Source: Isoetes taiwanensis
Taxonomy: Eukaryota; Streptophyta; Lycopodiopsida; Isoetales; Isoetaceae
Assembly (NCBI GenBank): GCA_021234155.1
Contig: JAJEKV010000023.1
Location: forward strand, 4,233,638-4,297,637
Direction of reading: 5' to 3'
DNA length: 64,000 nt
The notes beneath the pieces are model-generated. The model made no database searches. It was not told where the DNA came from and worked only from the letters and a program-made list of their open reading frames with translations. Below are positions 47,992 through 59,096 of the stretch, in pieces; position 1 is the first letter of the stretch, and every line of letters starts with the position of its first letter. The translations under genes and the position numbers were made by a program.

Positions 47992-49200
47992 TTACAAATC
48001 TTCCTTCTTAATGTATCTAGCTAATTTCATATCTTTGGGCATACAAGTCACTCTTTTAGCATGGAGGGCACATGCTAAGGAGTCTTCAAAATGCTGAACT
48101 ATCTTTTGTTCGTTGGTCTCCTCAGAAAAGCGAAAGTAACATATCATCGCTACTCTCATTGACTTGTCGAACTCCCCGCAAAATTTCAAGGGTGAGAGCT
48201 GGCCAAGGCTCGTGGTATCAAGAACCCGTAGCTCCTCCGAAGTGGCGGATCTCCCAGCTCGGGCTGGCACTGACCGCCTTTCTCTTTATTGGCTTCTTTG
48301 GGGGTGCTAGTCTTTCTGGGGGCGGCTTGAGAGTGTTCTTCTTCGATGGTCTGCCTCCCTCCACGTACTTGACTTTGTGCTGCTCGTAATACCTTGAGTA
48401 CTCCTCGTACATTTTCATGTACTGGTTGTACTCCTTCAATTTCTTCCGGTACTCTTGGTCTTGCTTGAGTATGTATGATTCCCTTGCTGGCTTGGGCTTC
48501 TTTGAATTTGCTGGGAAGGGCCATTTGGGGTAAGGGGGTGCTCCTGCTGCCGGCTCTTGCTCATCAGCCTCTACATTTGAAGGTCCCGAGCCTTCAGCTG
48601 GGATAGGGACCCTTATCTCCTCGTCTGACTCAGTGTCAGAGGAGGAGGGCGGCTTGTCGGGCTCTTGCTCCCGTATGACGACTCCTTTTGCCGGCGTCGT
48701 CTTCAGCTTGCGCCGGGTCTCCTTGGGTAACTTGGGGCCTTTCCCCTTGTTCTGTTTCTTCTTCTGGCACTCCTTGCATTTCCTGCACTCCTCCTTCTTC
48801 TTTCTTCTCTCCTCCTTGTGGTTTCTGCGCTCCTCTTTGGTCTTCTTGACCTCCACTTCTTCTTCATTCCTTTTCCTTTTCAGCTCCTTCTTCTCCAACC
48901 TCTTCAGCTCCCTCTTCAGCTCCCTCTTCAGCTCCTCTTCAGCTCCCTCTTCTTCGTGGCCTGGCTCGCTCTGGCTCCCAGGGCCCTCCTATGTCTTGGG
49001 CTGCTCCTCCTCAATGTCCTGGGCTCGCTCCTCCTCCTGGTGCTCCTGGGCCTCCTCTTGGGAGTCTGGATTGGTTTCACGCCTCGCTCTTCCCTCGCTC
49101 GCCTCCCCGAGCCCTGCCTCACCTTTCGTTGGGCTCGCTTCCCCGGGCCGACATAGTCATCTGGCACAACTATCCAGGTAGTCTGTTTGGTGCGGGCCAT
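47992..49200 (-). pseudogene. Histone H3-like protein encoded by the chromovirus
   Basis: ATG at 49198-49200 opens MARTKQT, identical to the first seven residues of histone H3 including Lys4 (counted without Met). The H3 tail context around Lys9 and Lys27 is not present. A long linker follows: Arg-rich in the starting frame, or Glu/Lys-rich in the frame that carries on (ELKRELKRELKRLEKKELKR, then a Lys/Tyr-rich stretch near 48370-48500). Then come PPKKPIKRK (48290-48298 = KKP, as H3 Lys36-Lys37-Pro38) and SWEIRHF (48239-48259, as REIRRY of helix N). The C-terminus at 47995-48090 reads FEDSLACALHAKRVTCMPKD then MKLARYIKKEDL, matching about 20 of 32 residues of H3's end (FED, C A, HAKRVT, MPKD, LAR, I, E). 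Frames change near 49110 and 48180-48240, and a TAG lies near 48990. The ancestor would be about 400 residues, three times the length of H3. Expected location: nucleus; function unknown. Confidence 0.88.
48906..48953. repeat. 12-nt minisatellite in the H3-like linker
   Basis: About four units of AGCTCCCTCTTC (one shortened by one base), coding Glu-Leu-Lys-Arg repeats on minus. The shortened unit is one place where the reading frame may have slipped. Confidence 0.8.
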
Positions 49201-49303
49201 GTTTTGAATTGGTCTAATCGCCTTCCTGGCGTCTAAAAATCGCCTCCTTGAACGATGACCGGCTAGCTGGAGAAGGAAAGTGTAAATGAGGAACCCTAAA
49301 TGT

Positions 49304-49313
49304 CTATTTATAG
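49304..49313 (-). promoter_or_regulatory. TATA box before the H3-like region
   Basis: Minus strand CTATAAATAG in the context AAACCCCCAGAC-CTATAAATAG-ACATTTAGGGTTCCTCATTT, 104 bp upstream of the MARTKQT start codon. A good plant TATA consensus inside the element, separate from the LTR promoter. Confidence 0.65.
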
Positions 49314-49424
49314 GTCTGGGGGTTTTAGGGTTTGGACCTGCAAATTCATGTTGTACAATCCTGCAAGGTATTAGTGTTTATAGGATCAATACATTAGGTT
49401 TGTTTGGGCAAAAAGTGTCCACCA

Positions 49425-49488
49425 CTCACACAGTGCGCGAGAGGCTAATCCGAGAATGGTCGGATTTGGTCTGGGCGCACTCTGTGAG
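49425..49488 (-). promoter_or_regulatory. 64-nt palindromic element, copy 3
   Basis: Starts CTCACACAGTGCGCGAGAGG and ends GCGCACTCTGTGAG. Lies about 110 bp upstream of the TATA box of the H3-like region. Confidence 0.85.
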
Positions 49489-49638
49489 GGGTCATCCCTT
49501 TTTTACTCTAATTTTTAATTTACGAGATGTTTCTTAGTGTTATAACATGCAAACCTAGGTCAAATCTAAGTATTAAGCTGCCTTGCACTATCAATTTACA
49601 CTAATTATGCATCTATCTAGGTCAACATGGGTCCACAA

Positions 49639-49702
49639 CTCACACAGTGCGTGAGGACCAAATCTAAGAATGGTCGGATTTGGTCTGGGCGCACTCTGTG
49701 AG
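49639..49702 (-). promoter_or_regulatory. 64-nt palindromic element, copy 4
   Basis: Starts CTCACACAGTGCGTGAGGAC and ends GCGCACTCTGTGAG, 214 bp from copy 3. Sequence next to copies 2 and 4 (ACATGCAAAC..AGGTCAAATC) is also shared, so the repeated unit is larger than the palindrome. Confidence 0.82.
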
Positions 49703-49907
49703 GGGTCACACGTTTTTTGGCCAGGATTTCTAGGGTTTTGCTAGAAATTCTTACTAACTTAGCATTTTTCTACTTACTGCACTAAAAATTGGAAACTTTT
49801 TTCCCAATTTTCGAGGTTCATGCTTGGGTAGCTATTCCCAAGACTGGAAGTCTACTGTTAGTCCTAACAGGAAATGTCAGTGCTCGATCTTGGTCTACCA
49901 AGATCAT

Positions 49908-49918
49908 GCTCGATACCA
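49908..49918 (-). other. Primer binding site of the chromovirus
   Basis: Minus strand TGGTATCGAGC directly after the 5' LTR, matching the initiator-Met tRNA primer site TGGTATCAGAGC except for one missing base. Confidence 0.8.
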
Positions 49919-51460
49919 TCGCGGACGCCCCTATTTCCTATAACGATGCATACATCGTACTGTATATGAGTATTCCCCGATACCATAATGGCGGGGCCAT
50001 CCACCGACACCAATCCCATGGACCTGCCGAGGGAAGAGTGGATGTGTCATTGATCCCGCCTTCCATCGGGTCGCACCTAGCCAGCGAAGCGGAATAAACA
50101 TGAGCACATAACATCAATACATCAATAAGTTCACCTCGAAGGGTGAACACATCAGAACATCAACATGTACAACAACATCAAATAACATCAACATGGGGAG
50201 ATCCTACCCAGGGCTCAGACTCAAGGGGGATCGACTGACGGCTTGGGTCTCCGTAAGTCAAGCTGCAATCAATTCATGGCAATGGATTGGGCTGGCATAA
50301 GAACATGGCTGTTGGGTAGTCCACTCCATCCGCCTCAGGCACACTTTGCAGAGTAGGTTGAAAAGTATTGGGACCGGACCGTAGCCTGCCGGGTACATAG
50401 CCAAGAGGGCTACTGCTGGGTTGCATCTCCCCAGTCCCGATGAGGCAGGAGGAGAGTCACCTCTCCTCCAGAGGCATGCATGCCCATCATAGGTGGCTAG
50501 AGGGCCACCGCCCTTATTCGACTTTAACCTCATGGAAGGCGCGCATCACCCCAAAGGTGTCGAAAGCTCATGCCTTGCCCACACTGGCAAACCATTAAGC
50601 CTAGCTCACTAAGATCCCCGGTAGGCTTCACACACCGAGGGATCATTAGTGATGGGACAAGTCCCCTTTTCATCTGGGCCTAGCCCCTCCACCCACAACC
50701 AGCAGTTTCTTGTGCACAGCCGCATTAATTGGGTATTAATGAGGCTATTCTAGGAACATCCGCTATAGGGCTTTTAGAGTCTCTACCCCTTCCCAATACA
50801 CCTGAGAGCATAGAATGAACACCATAATCATCAAGAACTCAATTGTAGAATAACATCTAATCTACCTACCTAAACATCCAAAGTTAGGTTCATTTGTTAG
50901 GTTTATGATCTCTCAGATCTATAAGGCCTCTAAAGCTGAACTAACATGCTAAACCAGCTCATTGCCAAGCTAAAAGGCGCTTTGCACAAATGTAATGACG
51001 ATTTACTCCGGCACCCGACTTGTCCCGATCCTCTAATGCGCCCATGCTTCCGATCCCGCCGAGGACCGCCGCCGTCAAGATTGCGGGTAAGGGCGACTTT
51101 TCAAAGCCCGGCAATGCTAACTCAATCCTCGGGTTTGGCCGAAATGGCTCTCTGAAACCCTAAATGCGAAAAGAAGGAAGGTCTCAAGGAAACCCTAAAT
51201 GCAAGGAAGAAAGGTTTAGAGTTTAAGGGGAAAGCCCTTATATAGAAACCCTTCGGGTTAGGTTAATATTGGCCAAATAGGGTTTTGCCATTTGGCATGG
51301 GGTTTATAGTTGCATATGTTTATTAAACATGCACAACTTACGAGGTTGCCCCCTAGGTGCAACCCTTTACGTCTCGCTAGTACTTGTCATAATGGCAAGT
51401 ACGTGTGACGTGGCCGTATAATATACGTATTTGGGGCATATATTATATTGGAACATCACA
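49919..51460 (-). repeat. 5' LTR of the chromovirus
   Basis: Collinear with 40640-42186; followed by ACAAA at 51461-51465. The outer end (TGTGATGTTCC on minus) is close to the consensus; the inner end is changed to CGTCCGCGA. Confidence 0.92.
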
Positions 51461-53680
51461 ACAAACTAATTGCTTGAATGTTTAAACGTCTACTAGGGGA
51501 CTTAGTGGTTGCTTTCAAGCTCTTCGATATCTTTGTCGCTGCTCAAACAATAATGTGTATGAGTCATTGTTCATATGTACTGAAATCCAAGTTTCTACTT
51601 GATGGGAGTTTTTAGTTGTAGCCATGAGTATAAACAACTTGGGATATATATATCATAAATATAATGATTTTTATATTAATAAAGGGACACACACCACACA
51701 AGGCACCACTTACACACCCTTACATAGATATATAAATATAATATCATGATAAATGGGAAGGGTAGTTGGTAATATAGTTGCGAATGATATCAACAATTGT
51801 GTTAACTTTGCTACCAACTACACTGTCAACAACATGTGTATTGGCTTTGTTAACAACTACACTGTCAAGAACGTGTATTGGCTTAACTTTTTTCTAATAT
51901 CTTTGTTGTCTCACCTCAACATGCTCATAGATCAAAAGTATCCACAAGATTGATGATAGTGAAGGTAGACCAAGCACAGCAAGAGATCTAAAAGAATAAA
52001 AACAAATACGAACTAAAATAAAAAGCATGGAGATAACCTCAAGTCTTACGTCAATGCGATTACCAATGAGATTACGTCAATGCCCCAATAATAGAAGTCT
52101 AAACTGGTAGTTTAAGGTAATGGCATTTGCATAAACTAGGGACTGTAACAAGTGGAGATGAAAAAAAAGGGAGAAAAGCAGAGGCATATGTTCATATGTG
52201 TGGAGCATGCACGATTTTTTTTTTTGGGTGGGCCTCATCCAATGCGAAATGCCAATGAGACGTGGGAAAAAGACAATGTGGGTCCTTTTCATGTTCAATC
52301 AGGATTTTAAACATATTCTTTTTGCACACTTGTATGAAGACAACGCAATCATAGACAAGTTATGCACTAAGCACACATATGACTTGTTTACAAGTGAGTA
52401 TCAATTATATAGTTTATAATTAGAGGGGTTGAAATTCCTAGGTAAATCCAAATGCAATAATTATATTCTAAGAACATGGGTGCCTTCTAAATCACATGCC
52501 CATAAAGAGCATAATCTTATTTCTGCCTCAAAGATACCCTATTCTATTGGTTTTTCTTCTCTTTAACCAAGGTCTAATGACCCCACTTCAATTTGACATA
52601 ATACGCATCTACTTCTCCAGGTTAATTCTTCATACTGCCTTACTAAAAAGAAATTTCATTCACTCACAAATGCCATTGCCATTTATTGACAGTTGAAAGA
52701 TTGAGCTCATTTATAAGGGCTACAGAAAGGTATGGTAGGTTGAATGTCTACTTCCAATTGTCAAAAAGTTACACGGGATAAAGAAAATAAAAGATAAAGC
52801 GTGCATCTGACATGCATTGCATTGGTGTAGGATTACAACATCAGGATTGGTATATTTTCAGTATAACAAAGTGCCATCGTGCCCCACTACTGAAGCATCG
52901 GTACACTGACAAGCAACTAAAATGTTGCCAACTGAGCTTAATACTCCAAAAAGTTTGACTGCCATAAAGGATTTTTACTGTAATGATAGATACACGAGTT
53001 AGATCAACATGCATCAACACACATATGGGGCATGATTACAGAGGCGAAGGTATAAGGATATCCTTGTCAGAAGTATGGTACAGTTTCATGTTAGAAGATC
53101 TGTTAAATGAACTTGGGGTGAAAAGCTGCGGGTTAGAAAGGAACAATTGACTCTAAGATCCTGATTAGGAGAAAGGAAGGTGACAAGGAAGTTGTTGGAA
53201 GTACAGACATGGTGATTCCATGACACAAACATTGTTGGGTTATACGGATTCCAAGGCGAGGAAGGGTAGTTTGTAACTTCAGTCCAATGTATTTTATTTT
53301 TACTTATTTGTTTTTCCGGTAGTTGTAGCTTTAGTCGAAGTATTTTATTTTCTTATTCTATTTTTTAATTAATTTCTTTCCATATTATTATTTTCTTTGC
53401 TAGTTTTCTGCTCTTGATTACCATTTTTTTGTCAATTGTAGATTGATTTCTTTATGGTTACATTGTTTGTGACAAATATATAGCCTCAAGGTAAACAGAA
53501 AGGGAGCAAGAGACCAAATTAAATCCGACTAGTCCAAAGGGGACAAATAACACGTTTAAAAAAGCCAAAGAATATTCGACAAAAAAAGAATATACTCGTA
53601 AAGAAGAATCTCACGGCAGAGAATCCAGGAGGCTTACATGTCGTCTTCTAGACCGTCCAAAGGACGGGCTTTACCATTGG
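51461..53680. other. AT-rich intergenic stretch, no gene seen
   Basis: No coding motif. It contains one short tandem duplication: a 39-bp unit starting ACTACACTGTCAA near 51818 and repeated near 51857. Confidence 0.45.
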
Positions 53681-53682
53681 TC

Positions 53683-53763
53683 CACGTGTACAATACTTGA
53701 CGGACAAAAACTTTAACGGCTTCGATTCTTCATTGGTCGGAATCTGGCCACATGCAACACGTG
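53683..53763. promoter_or_regulatory. Two G-boxes upstream of the ALKBH10-like gene
   Basis: CACGTG at 53683-53688 and 53758-53763, each followed by TG or TA, about 700 bp before the start codon; a CCATTGG lies just upstream at about 53674. G-boxes bind plant bZIP and bHLH factors. A likely 5'-UTR intron (donor after 54009, acceptor just before the ATG) would put them in the core promoter. No direct evidence of use. Confidence 0.4.
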
Positions 53764-54429
53764 TGGGGCATCGTGTATTGTTCGTTCTCTGCTTCCACTA
53801 TGTGTGTTTATGTAAGAATCGAAAAGCTTCTAATGGTCGATTTCGCCGCTGCAGCACCCAATCCGTCTGCACACAGCTCCTCATAGCTCGTTTGAACCAA
53901 GACTGGGGGCCTCTAGGCCCCAGAAAGTTTTTCGTTATTCCCAATCCTTCCCATCACTTCCATTTTCTTCGCTTTTCATGTCCATCAGCTCCTTCTCTAA
54001 TCAGAAATCAGGTTCTTTCTTTTCCCTCTTTTTCCTTCTTCTTAGAATCGTTGATCCAAACAGTTCAATCATTTTTGTTTCTTCCTGATTGATCAGTAGT
54101 CTTTGAATAGCCTTTGAATATTTTAAGCGTTTTTGTCTAAAAATGGCCTAAACTAGTTTCTTTGACAGTAATGATCGAGGTCGCAGACCGCATTGAGGTC
54201 GCAGACAGCATTATTTGAAGGGATGAGTATAATCATTCCACGTCAAATTCTTTCGAGTTATTTTATGGAATTTGAATAAGCCACATGGAGCTGGATTCCA
54301 ATTGCTACAACTAAAGCTTGATTCCGTAAAAACTGCTTTTCGGATCGACCAAAAAAAGCAGCTCTGAAATTCAAAGTAAGATCGGTAATGCTAAGTTGGA
54401 GATTTTAGCATGTTATTTTTAGTTTAGCT

Positions 54430-57400
54430 ATGGCTTCCACAGATATATCAGGCCTGCCAGCGGTTGTGCAAGGAAACGGTAGTGTTTGTCTAGTCGAGAA
54501 CAGAATGGGTGTGTCTTTAATGCAATCAGAAACCCAATGGGTCCCGGATGAAAGAGATGCTTTTATTTCTTGGGTTAGAGGGGAATTTGCTGCTGCGAAT
54601 GCTATCATCGATGCATTATGCCAGCATTTGCAATCAATTGGAACGCCTGAAGACTACGAAATGGTGCTTTCAAGTATATACAAGAGGCGATATAATTGGA
54701 ACCCTGTGCTTCACATGCAGCACTACTACTCTGTGGCTGATGTAGTTTTTGCGCTTCATCAGGTTTCGCTAAAGAAAGAGCCGCCAATCCGTTCAGGGGA
54801 AAAACTAATTAATGGGACTTCTCAAATGGATACGAAGTCAAAACTTGATGATCCCGGACAGTTCGAAGTTTCTTCTGATGGGTCAGATCATTCGCATAAA
54901 GATGATCAAGATTCTAGCTCGGTTAGTCACTCAGAGGATGAAAACACATCTCCAAACATCTCAAGTAATGGCGTTTCTCATGCCTCGAAGGAAGAGACTC
55001 CTGCATATGAGCAAACCCAACAAGATAAACAGAGGCAACTCCCCAATGGCAATTGTAATGGCATAACCAAATCAATTCTGCTGGTGGAAGGATCAAAGAC
55101 TGGTAACCATACTCTTCTATATTTATATGATGTGATTTCTAGTATAACCTGCAATTGACAAGTATAATGGAGAAAGTGGTCATTTATTGCAGATTCCAAA
55201 GTTCGACATGCCCATAGTAGTATCAGAGACCTTCCCAAGGAAGAGGCTGATAAGTGGCGTGGTGGACTAGTGGTTTCCAAAATGCACTCTGGTGAGAAGG
55301 TATGCCAAGGTATTTGCATTTATAAATTATTAGCTTCTTGGGAAATATGTTCTATAAATTGCTTTATTCTAAATGGCAGGCGAATCCAATGGAAAGCTCC
55401 AAACTATACCAGAATCTTTTTGACATTGTGGAAATGTCAGAGATAATCAATTTTGCAAAACAATCCCATTACTCATGGAGGAATGATAAAGTTTCTGGTA
55501 AGGTTTTCGTTTTGGCTAACTTTCCATTTTAAAGTCATAGGAAAATAGTACTTAAGATTGTAATTTTATGTAGGGGACAAAAGTTCATCCGAAGAAACAG
55601 CAGATGTTATACAATTTGGTACTCTACCGTCGAAAATCCTGTCTGGGAAACACAAAACATCTACCAAATTTGGAGGTGAGAAGCATGCATGATGGATCAT
55701 GCAAATGTCACCGAAAAGAAATTTTGCCTTGGAGAAAACCTTTTAAAAATGTGTTAAAATGAAGAACCAAACAATGGATATGCATATTGAAATATTGCAT
55801 TTTGTTTAGGCGATAACAAGTCCAAAAGGATATATGAAATTGACATAGCTGCTGCAATAATAATCTGAAATATAAACTCCTGGGGAAACATTAAACAAGC
55901 TTTTTCTGAAATTGCCTTTCACCGTAAAATCTTGATTGGCCAGTATTCGAAGTTTATTATGGTTTTTTAACTTCATATTTATTATGTAATTCTATTCACT
56001 TAACGCTTGATCCTGCAGATGAAATATCTGAGCCAGTGCCAGCTTTTTTGGATTCAGTTACCAATCGTTTGCTTCAGTTGCAAGTCATACCTCCTAATAG
56101 AAAGCCAAACTCATTTAGCATAATCGTGTTGGAAGAGGTATCGTCCACTAAACCTAGCTTAATACTGTGAAAACATCTGCTTTTAAGTGTGGGAGAATAT
56201 GTAAATGGATAGAGCTTCATGCATCACAGAAGAAAAAGACTTAATGTGCAGGATACCTGCTTACTATTAATATATTTCTTCCTAACTTAGATGGATGGCA
56301 TTTGCATTTTTGCAGGGAGACTATATGCCACCCCAAGCTCTCCAGAATTTTGAGCAACCATACTGCATGCTTTCTCTGGTGTCAGATTGCAACTTGGTCT
56401 TTGGACAAATTCTGGCAAAAAGTAATCCTGGAGAATTCGATGGCACTGTGAAGTCTTCTCTTCCAGCAGGGTAATCTATTGCTTTCCCATAGAGTTCATC
56501 AGTTCTCCAGTCATTCTTTTTCGTCATCAATGCATGAATATGATAGAAGTCACTGTTCCTAAGATCCAAAAGGAATGCTTTAGAAATTGAAAACTGGTTG
56601 CCATGTTGGACGAAAAGTCAAATCACTGAGGTTTTCTAGTGGCTTTGAAAAGATTGATGTCAACTCAACTCAAAATTCTTCTTTGTCGGCTTATATCTGG
56701 TTGATTATTATTGGGCCTTCTTTTAGAAGAGAACTAGTCCTCAAGTCCTTCAGTATAAGAGTACTCAAAGAACTAAAGTAGGAACTTCATTTCGTAAGAA
56801 CGAGAAAAACAAGATTTTTACGATAATATTTGGTCCATGGACATTATGATTCTTATTTATATCCATAGGAGACAAATTCACTTGCCAGAGTTCTAATGCT
56901 TTATTCTGTGTACCACAGTTCTCTTTTGGTCGTGAAAGGAAATCGTGCAGATACATTGAATTATGCAGTCTCTGCTCAACAATCAACTCGTATTCTCATT
57001 GTTTTTGGCAAGACAGCAAAAGAAAAAGAATGCAATGGAGCCCAAACTAACAAGTCAGTAGCTCCATCATCTGGAACAAGCAAAGGGTTACGCAATGGAT
57101 ATACAACTGTTAGGCCACATACTATGGCTCCCTCATCTGTATTAGTGCCAATCTTGTCTTCCAGATCCTCTGGACAAGTTTTGCAACCATTATCACCGAT
57201 TCCCATCTCTGTTTCTCAGCCTGTATTTTTAAGCAATGCAATGCCTTCATATTCGCCAGCGCTTGTGGCCTCAGCATGGCCAGCAGTATCAGTATCAAGT
57301 CCAGTAAAAGTACCTAGTCCTGGTACTGGAGTTTTTTTCCCTTCAAATGGGACATCCATCTATTCTAGTCCACAGTCCAATGGCAATTCTGGGAGAAGGC

Positions 57401-57543
57401 AATGTTCGCTTGGCAGAGCACATTCGGCACATTATCTTAGCAATGACAGCGAGGTGTTAGCATTCAAGCCTGCAAAAAATGCAAAATCTTTGACAGACAT
57501 GCAGGATCGTGTAGCAGGTGGAGATAACCTATCAGGTGCATGA
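54430..57543 (+). CDS. ALKBH10-like protein (2OG-Fe(II) oxygenase family), catalytic ligands apparently missing
   Basis: Seven coding exons: 54430-55102, 55193-55299, 55380-55497, 55574-55675, 56019-56137, 56316-56470 and 56919-57543. They join in frame to 632 residues and all borders are GT-AG. The N-terminal block FISWVRGEFAAANAIIDALC (about residues 38-57), ending in MQHYYSVADVVFALHQV, is characteristic of plant ALKBH9/ALKBH10 proteins, RNA m6A demethylases of the AlkB family. The oxygenase core spans VLEEGDYMPPQALQNFEQPY, MLSLVSDCNLVFGQIL, GSLLVVKGNRADTLNYAV and STRILIVF. The C-terminal tail has SPGTGVFFP, a family motif. Where active members have H.D and a distal His, this protein reads Q-A-L and N-Y-A, so iron binding looks lost, as in the Arabidopsis relatives without H.D. 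Likely a non-catalytic RNA-binding or regulatory paralogue. The gene looks intact. Confidence 0.88.
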
Positions 57544-59096
57544 AACTGGCTGATTCTGGTTCCCAAGAATTGCTTCACAAATGCATTTGAAGAATGCATT
57601 ACACCCTTTAGCATATTTGGTCTTTCTCTTCAAGCCAACAGTTCTGTCTGTTTACTCATCAGTTTACCTCAAAGTTAAGTTTGTGTCAGAAGTAGCAAGA
57701 ATCACTCTCGCCAACGCGGTCCGCTTGTTGCTGGTTAAAATTGAGGTGTTCCTAATCCCATGTACACCATGAGATTCTTCATTCTTTGCAGCAGCTAGCT
57801 GCAGTAAGTTAAGTTGCAGCAACACAATTGCTGCCAGCTATCTATTCGAATTGAGGCGGATCATTCACACTAACATGTACAGTCTATGTATTTGGCTCAC
57901 CAGTGAGTATTGGCAGCCATTATCGACTGGACTGCTCATCACCTGCAGCGGGAGAGGGTCTATGTTCAAGCTTTTGTAGGCTAATGTTAGGTTTCAAGTT
58001 CTAAAGCTGATTGCTTTACAGTATTCAGTCCTGTGGAAGACGTGAAGATGTAAAGCAACTCAAGATAGGTTTTGGTTTGAATGTCCTGTATTTGAGTCTT
58101 TCTAAAAAGTGAAGTTCTAATAGAAACTCAAAAGAAGGTCCATAATTTGAAAAAACATGAAATTATGAACCTGAAAGAGAATTTGCCGGTGGAGGAGGGA
58201 CAAAAAGTAAATAATCCTTACCGCCTGTCTCTTTTAGGGCCACACTATCAACATTAACATTAGCAGGATTCTAAACTCTTGACTTATTGGCAATGTGATG
58301 ACACGTGAAGCAGATCTTCCAACAATTATGCTATATTTATAGGCGGCTTGATTTTTCGATCCAATCGTTTCTGCAATGTGGCGAAGATCTAGTTCGATTG
58401 AACCACATTGTCCACCAATGTGGCCCATTCTTAGATTCCAAAATTTCAGTAGCGGATTAGATCTCTGAATCTTTCTGTCAACTATGTCTTGAAATAGCAC
58501 TAGAATATAGCAGCCTGCACAAGGCGTTGACTGGGTTATTTACTTGAGTGTATATACTCTCCACGAAATATCATCAATATTGTTTTAGAATGCACGTTGT
58601 ACACCTATCATCAACCTTTCATTTGGGGTGCGTCCTTCCACCCATGCCCCTTCAATGGCCCACTTTTTGCCTTCAACCACCTTTTGCCCCTTAATTGCCT
58701 ACTTCTTACTCTTTAATAAACTATTTTTGCCCTTTAATAGCCCACCTTAAGAACGATTGAAAATTGAACTAGATGCATGGTCTTATAGGGCCACTTGTGT
58801 GCCAAGTGTGAGCTTTTGATGGTCCATTGAAGGGCATTTGGTGGTCTCTTGGGGTCCTAATAACTTATACAACTTAAGATCTTCATATCAAGCTTCCAAT
58901 TTGTCCAAATAACTAGGGTTTAGTACCAACTGAATGCTAAACTTTGGAATTTCATTATATTATATCAAAGTAAGAGATTAAAAAAAAAAAAACAATAAAC
59001 CCACCATAATAGAAATGTTTCCCTTAAGTGGGCGCTTTATGGGCACCCTCCCCTATTATTGCAGTTGACATAAACAAAATATACAATGCTTTATGG
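57544..59096. other. 3' flank and intergenic stretch, no gene seen
   Basis: Contains the 3' region of the ALKBH10-like gene and AT-rich sequence. Near 58640-58750 a phrase like TTTTTGCCCTTTAAT..CC is repeated loosely about four times. No coding motif. Confidence 0.45.

Larger units (their letters stand above)
40640..51460 (-). mobile_element. Chromovirus (Ty3/gypsy) carrying a histone H3-like ORF
   Basis: Long LTRs (40640-42186 and about 49919-51460) bracket a 7.7-kb interior; a perfect 5-bp duplication ACAAA flanks the element (40635-40639 and 51461-51465). In element orientation the LTR starts TGTGACGT, and the left copy ends ACGTCACA. The interior on minus holds, 5' to 3': primer site, two palindromic elements, a TATA box, an H3-like reading region (49200-47992), two more palindromic elements, a second TATA box, a gag-like region (about 47390-46330), an unrecognised pol N-terminal segment, RT, RNase H, integrase and chromodomain. 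Gypsy order plus the chromodomain make it a chromovirus. The additional H3-derived region is not part of any retroelement layout I know. Scattered frameshifts and stops show this copy is inactive. Confidence 0.95.

Noticed and set aside
48370-48520. HMG-box in the linker of the H3-like protein
   Set aside because: Lys/Tyr-rich helices look superficially similar, but the conserved HMG-box start and Trp position are not there.
48633-49236. Long Leu/Ser-rich open frames on the plus strand (up to 182 codons)
   Set aside because: They are the antisense of the Glu/Lys/Arg-rich linker of the H3-like region; the composition follows from CTC/TTC repeats. The minus strand has the H3 motifs, TATA box and element orientation.
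40640-51460. Endogenous pararetrovirus as the source of the RT region
   Set aside because: Integrase, LTRs, target duplication and chromodomain identify a Ty3/gypsy chromovirus; no movement-protein region is seen.
53697-54092. 131-codon open frame upstream of the ALKBH10-like gene
   Set aside because: Overlaps the promoter, 5'-UTR and its probable intron, has no recognisable motif, and is low-complexity at its end.
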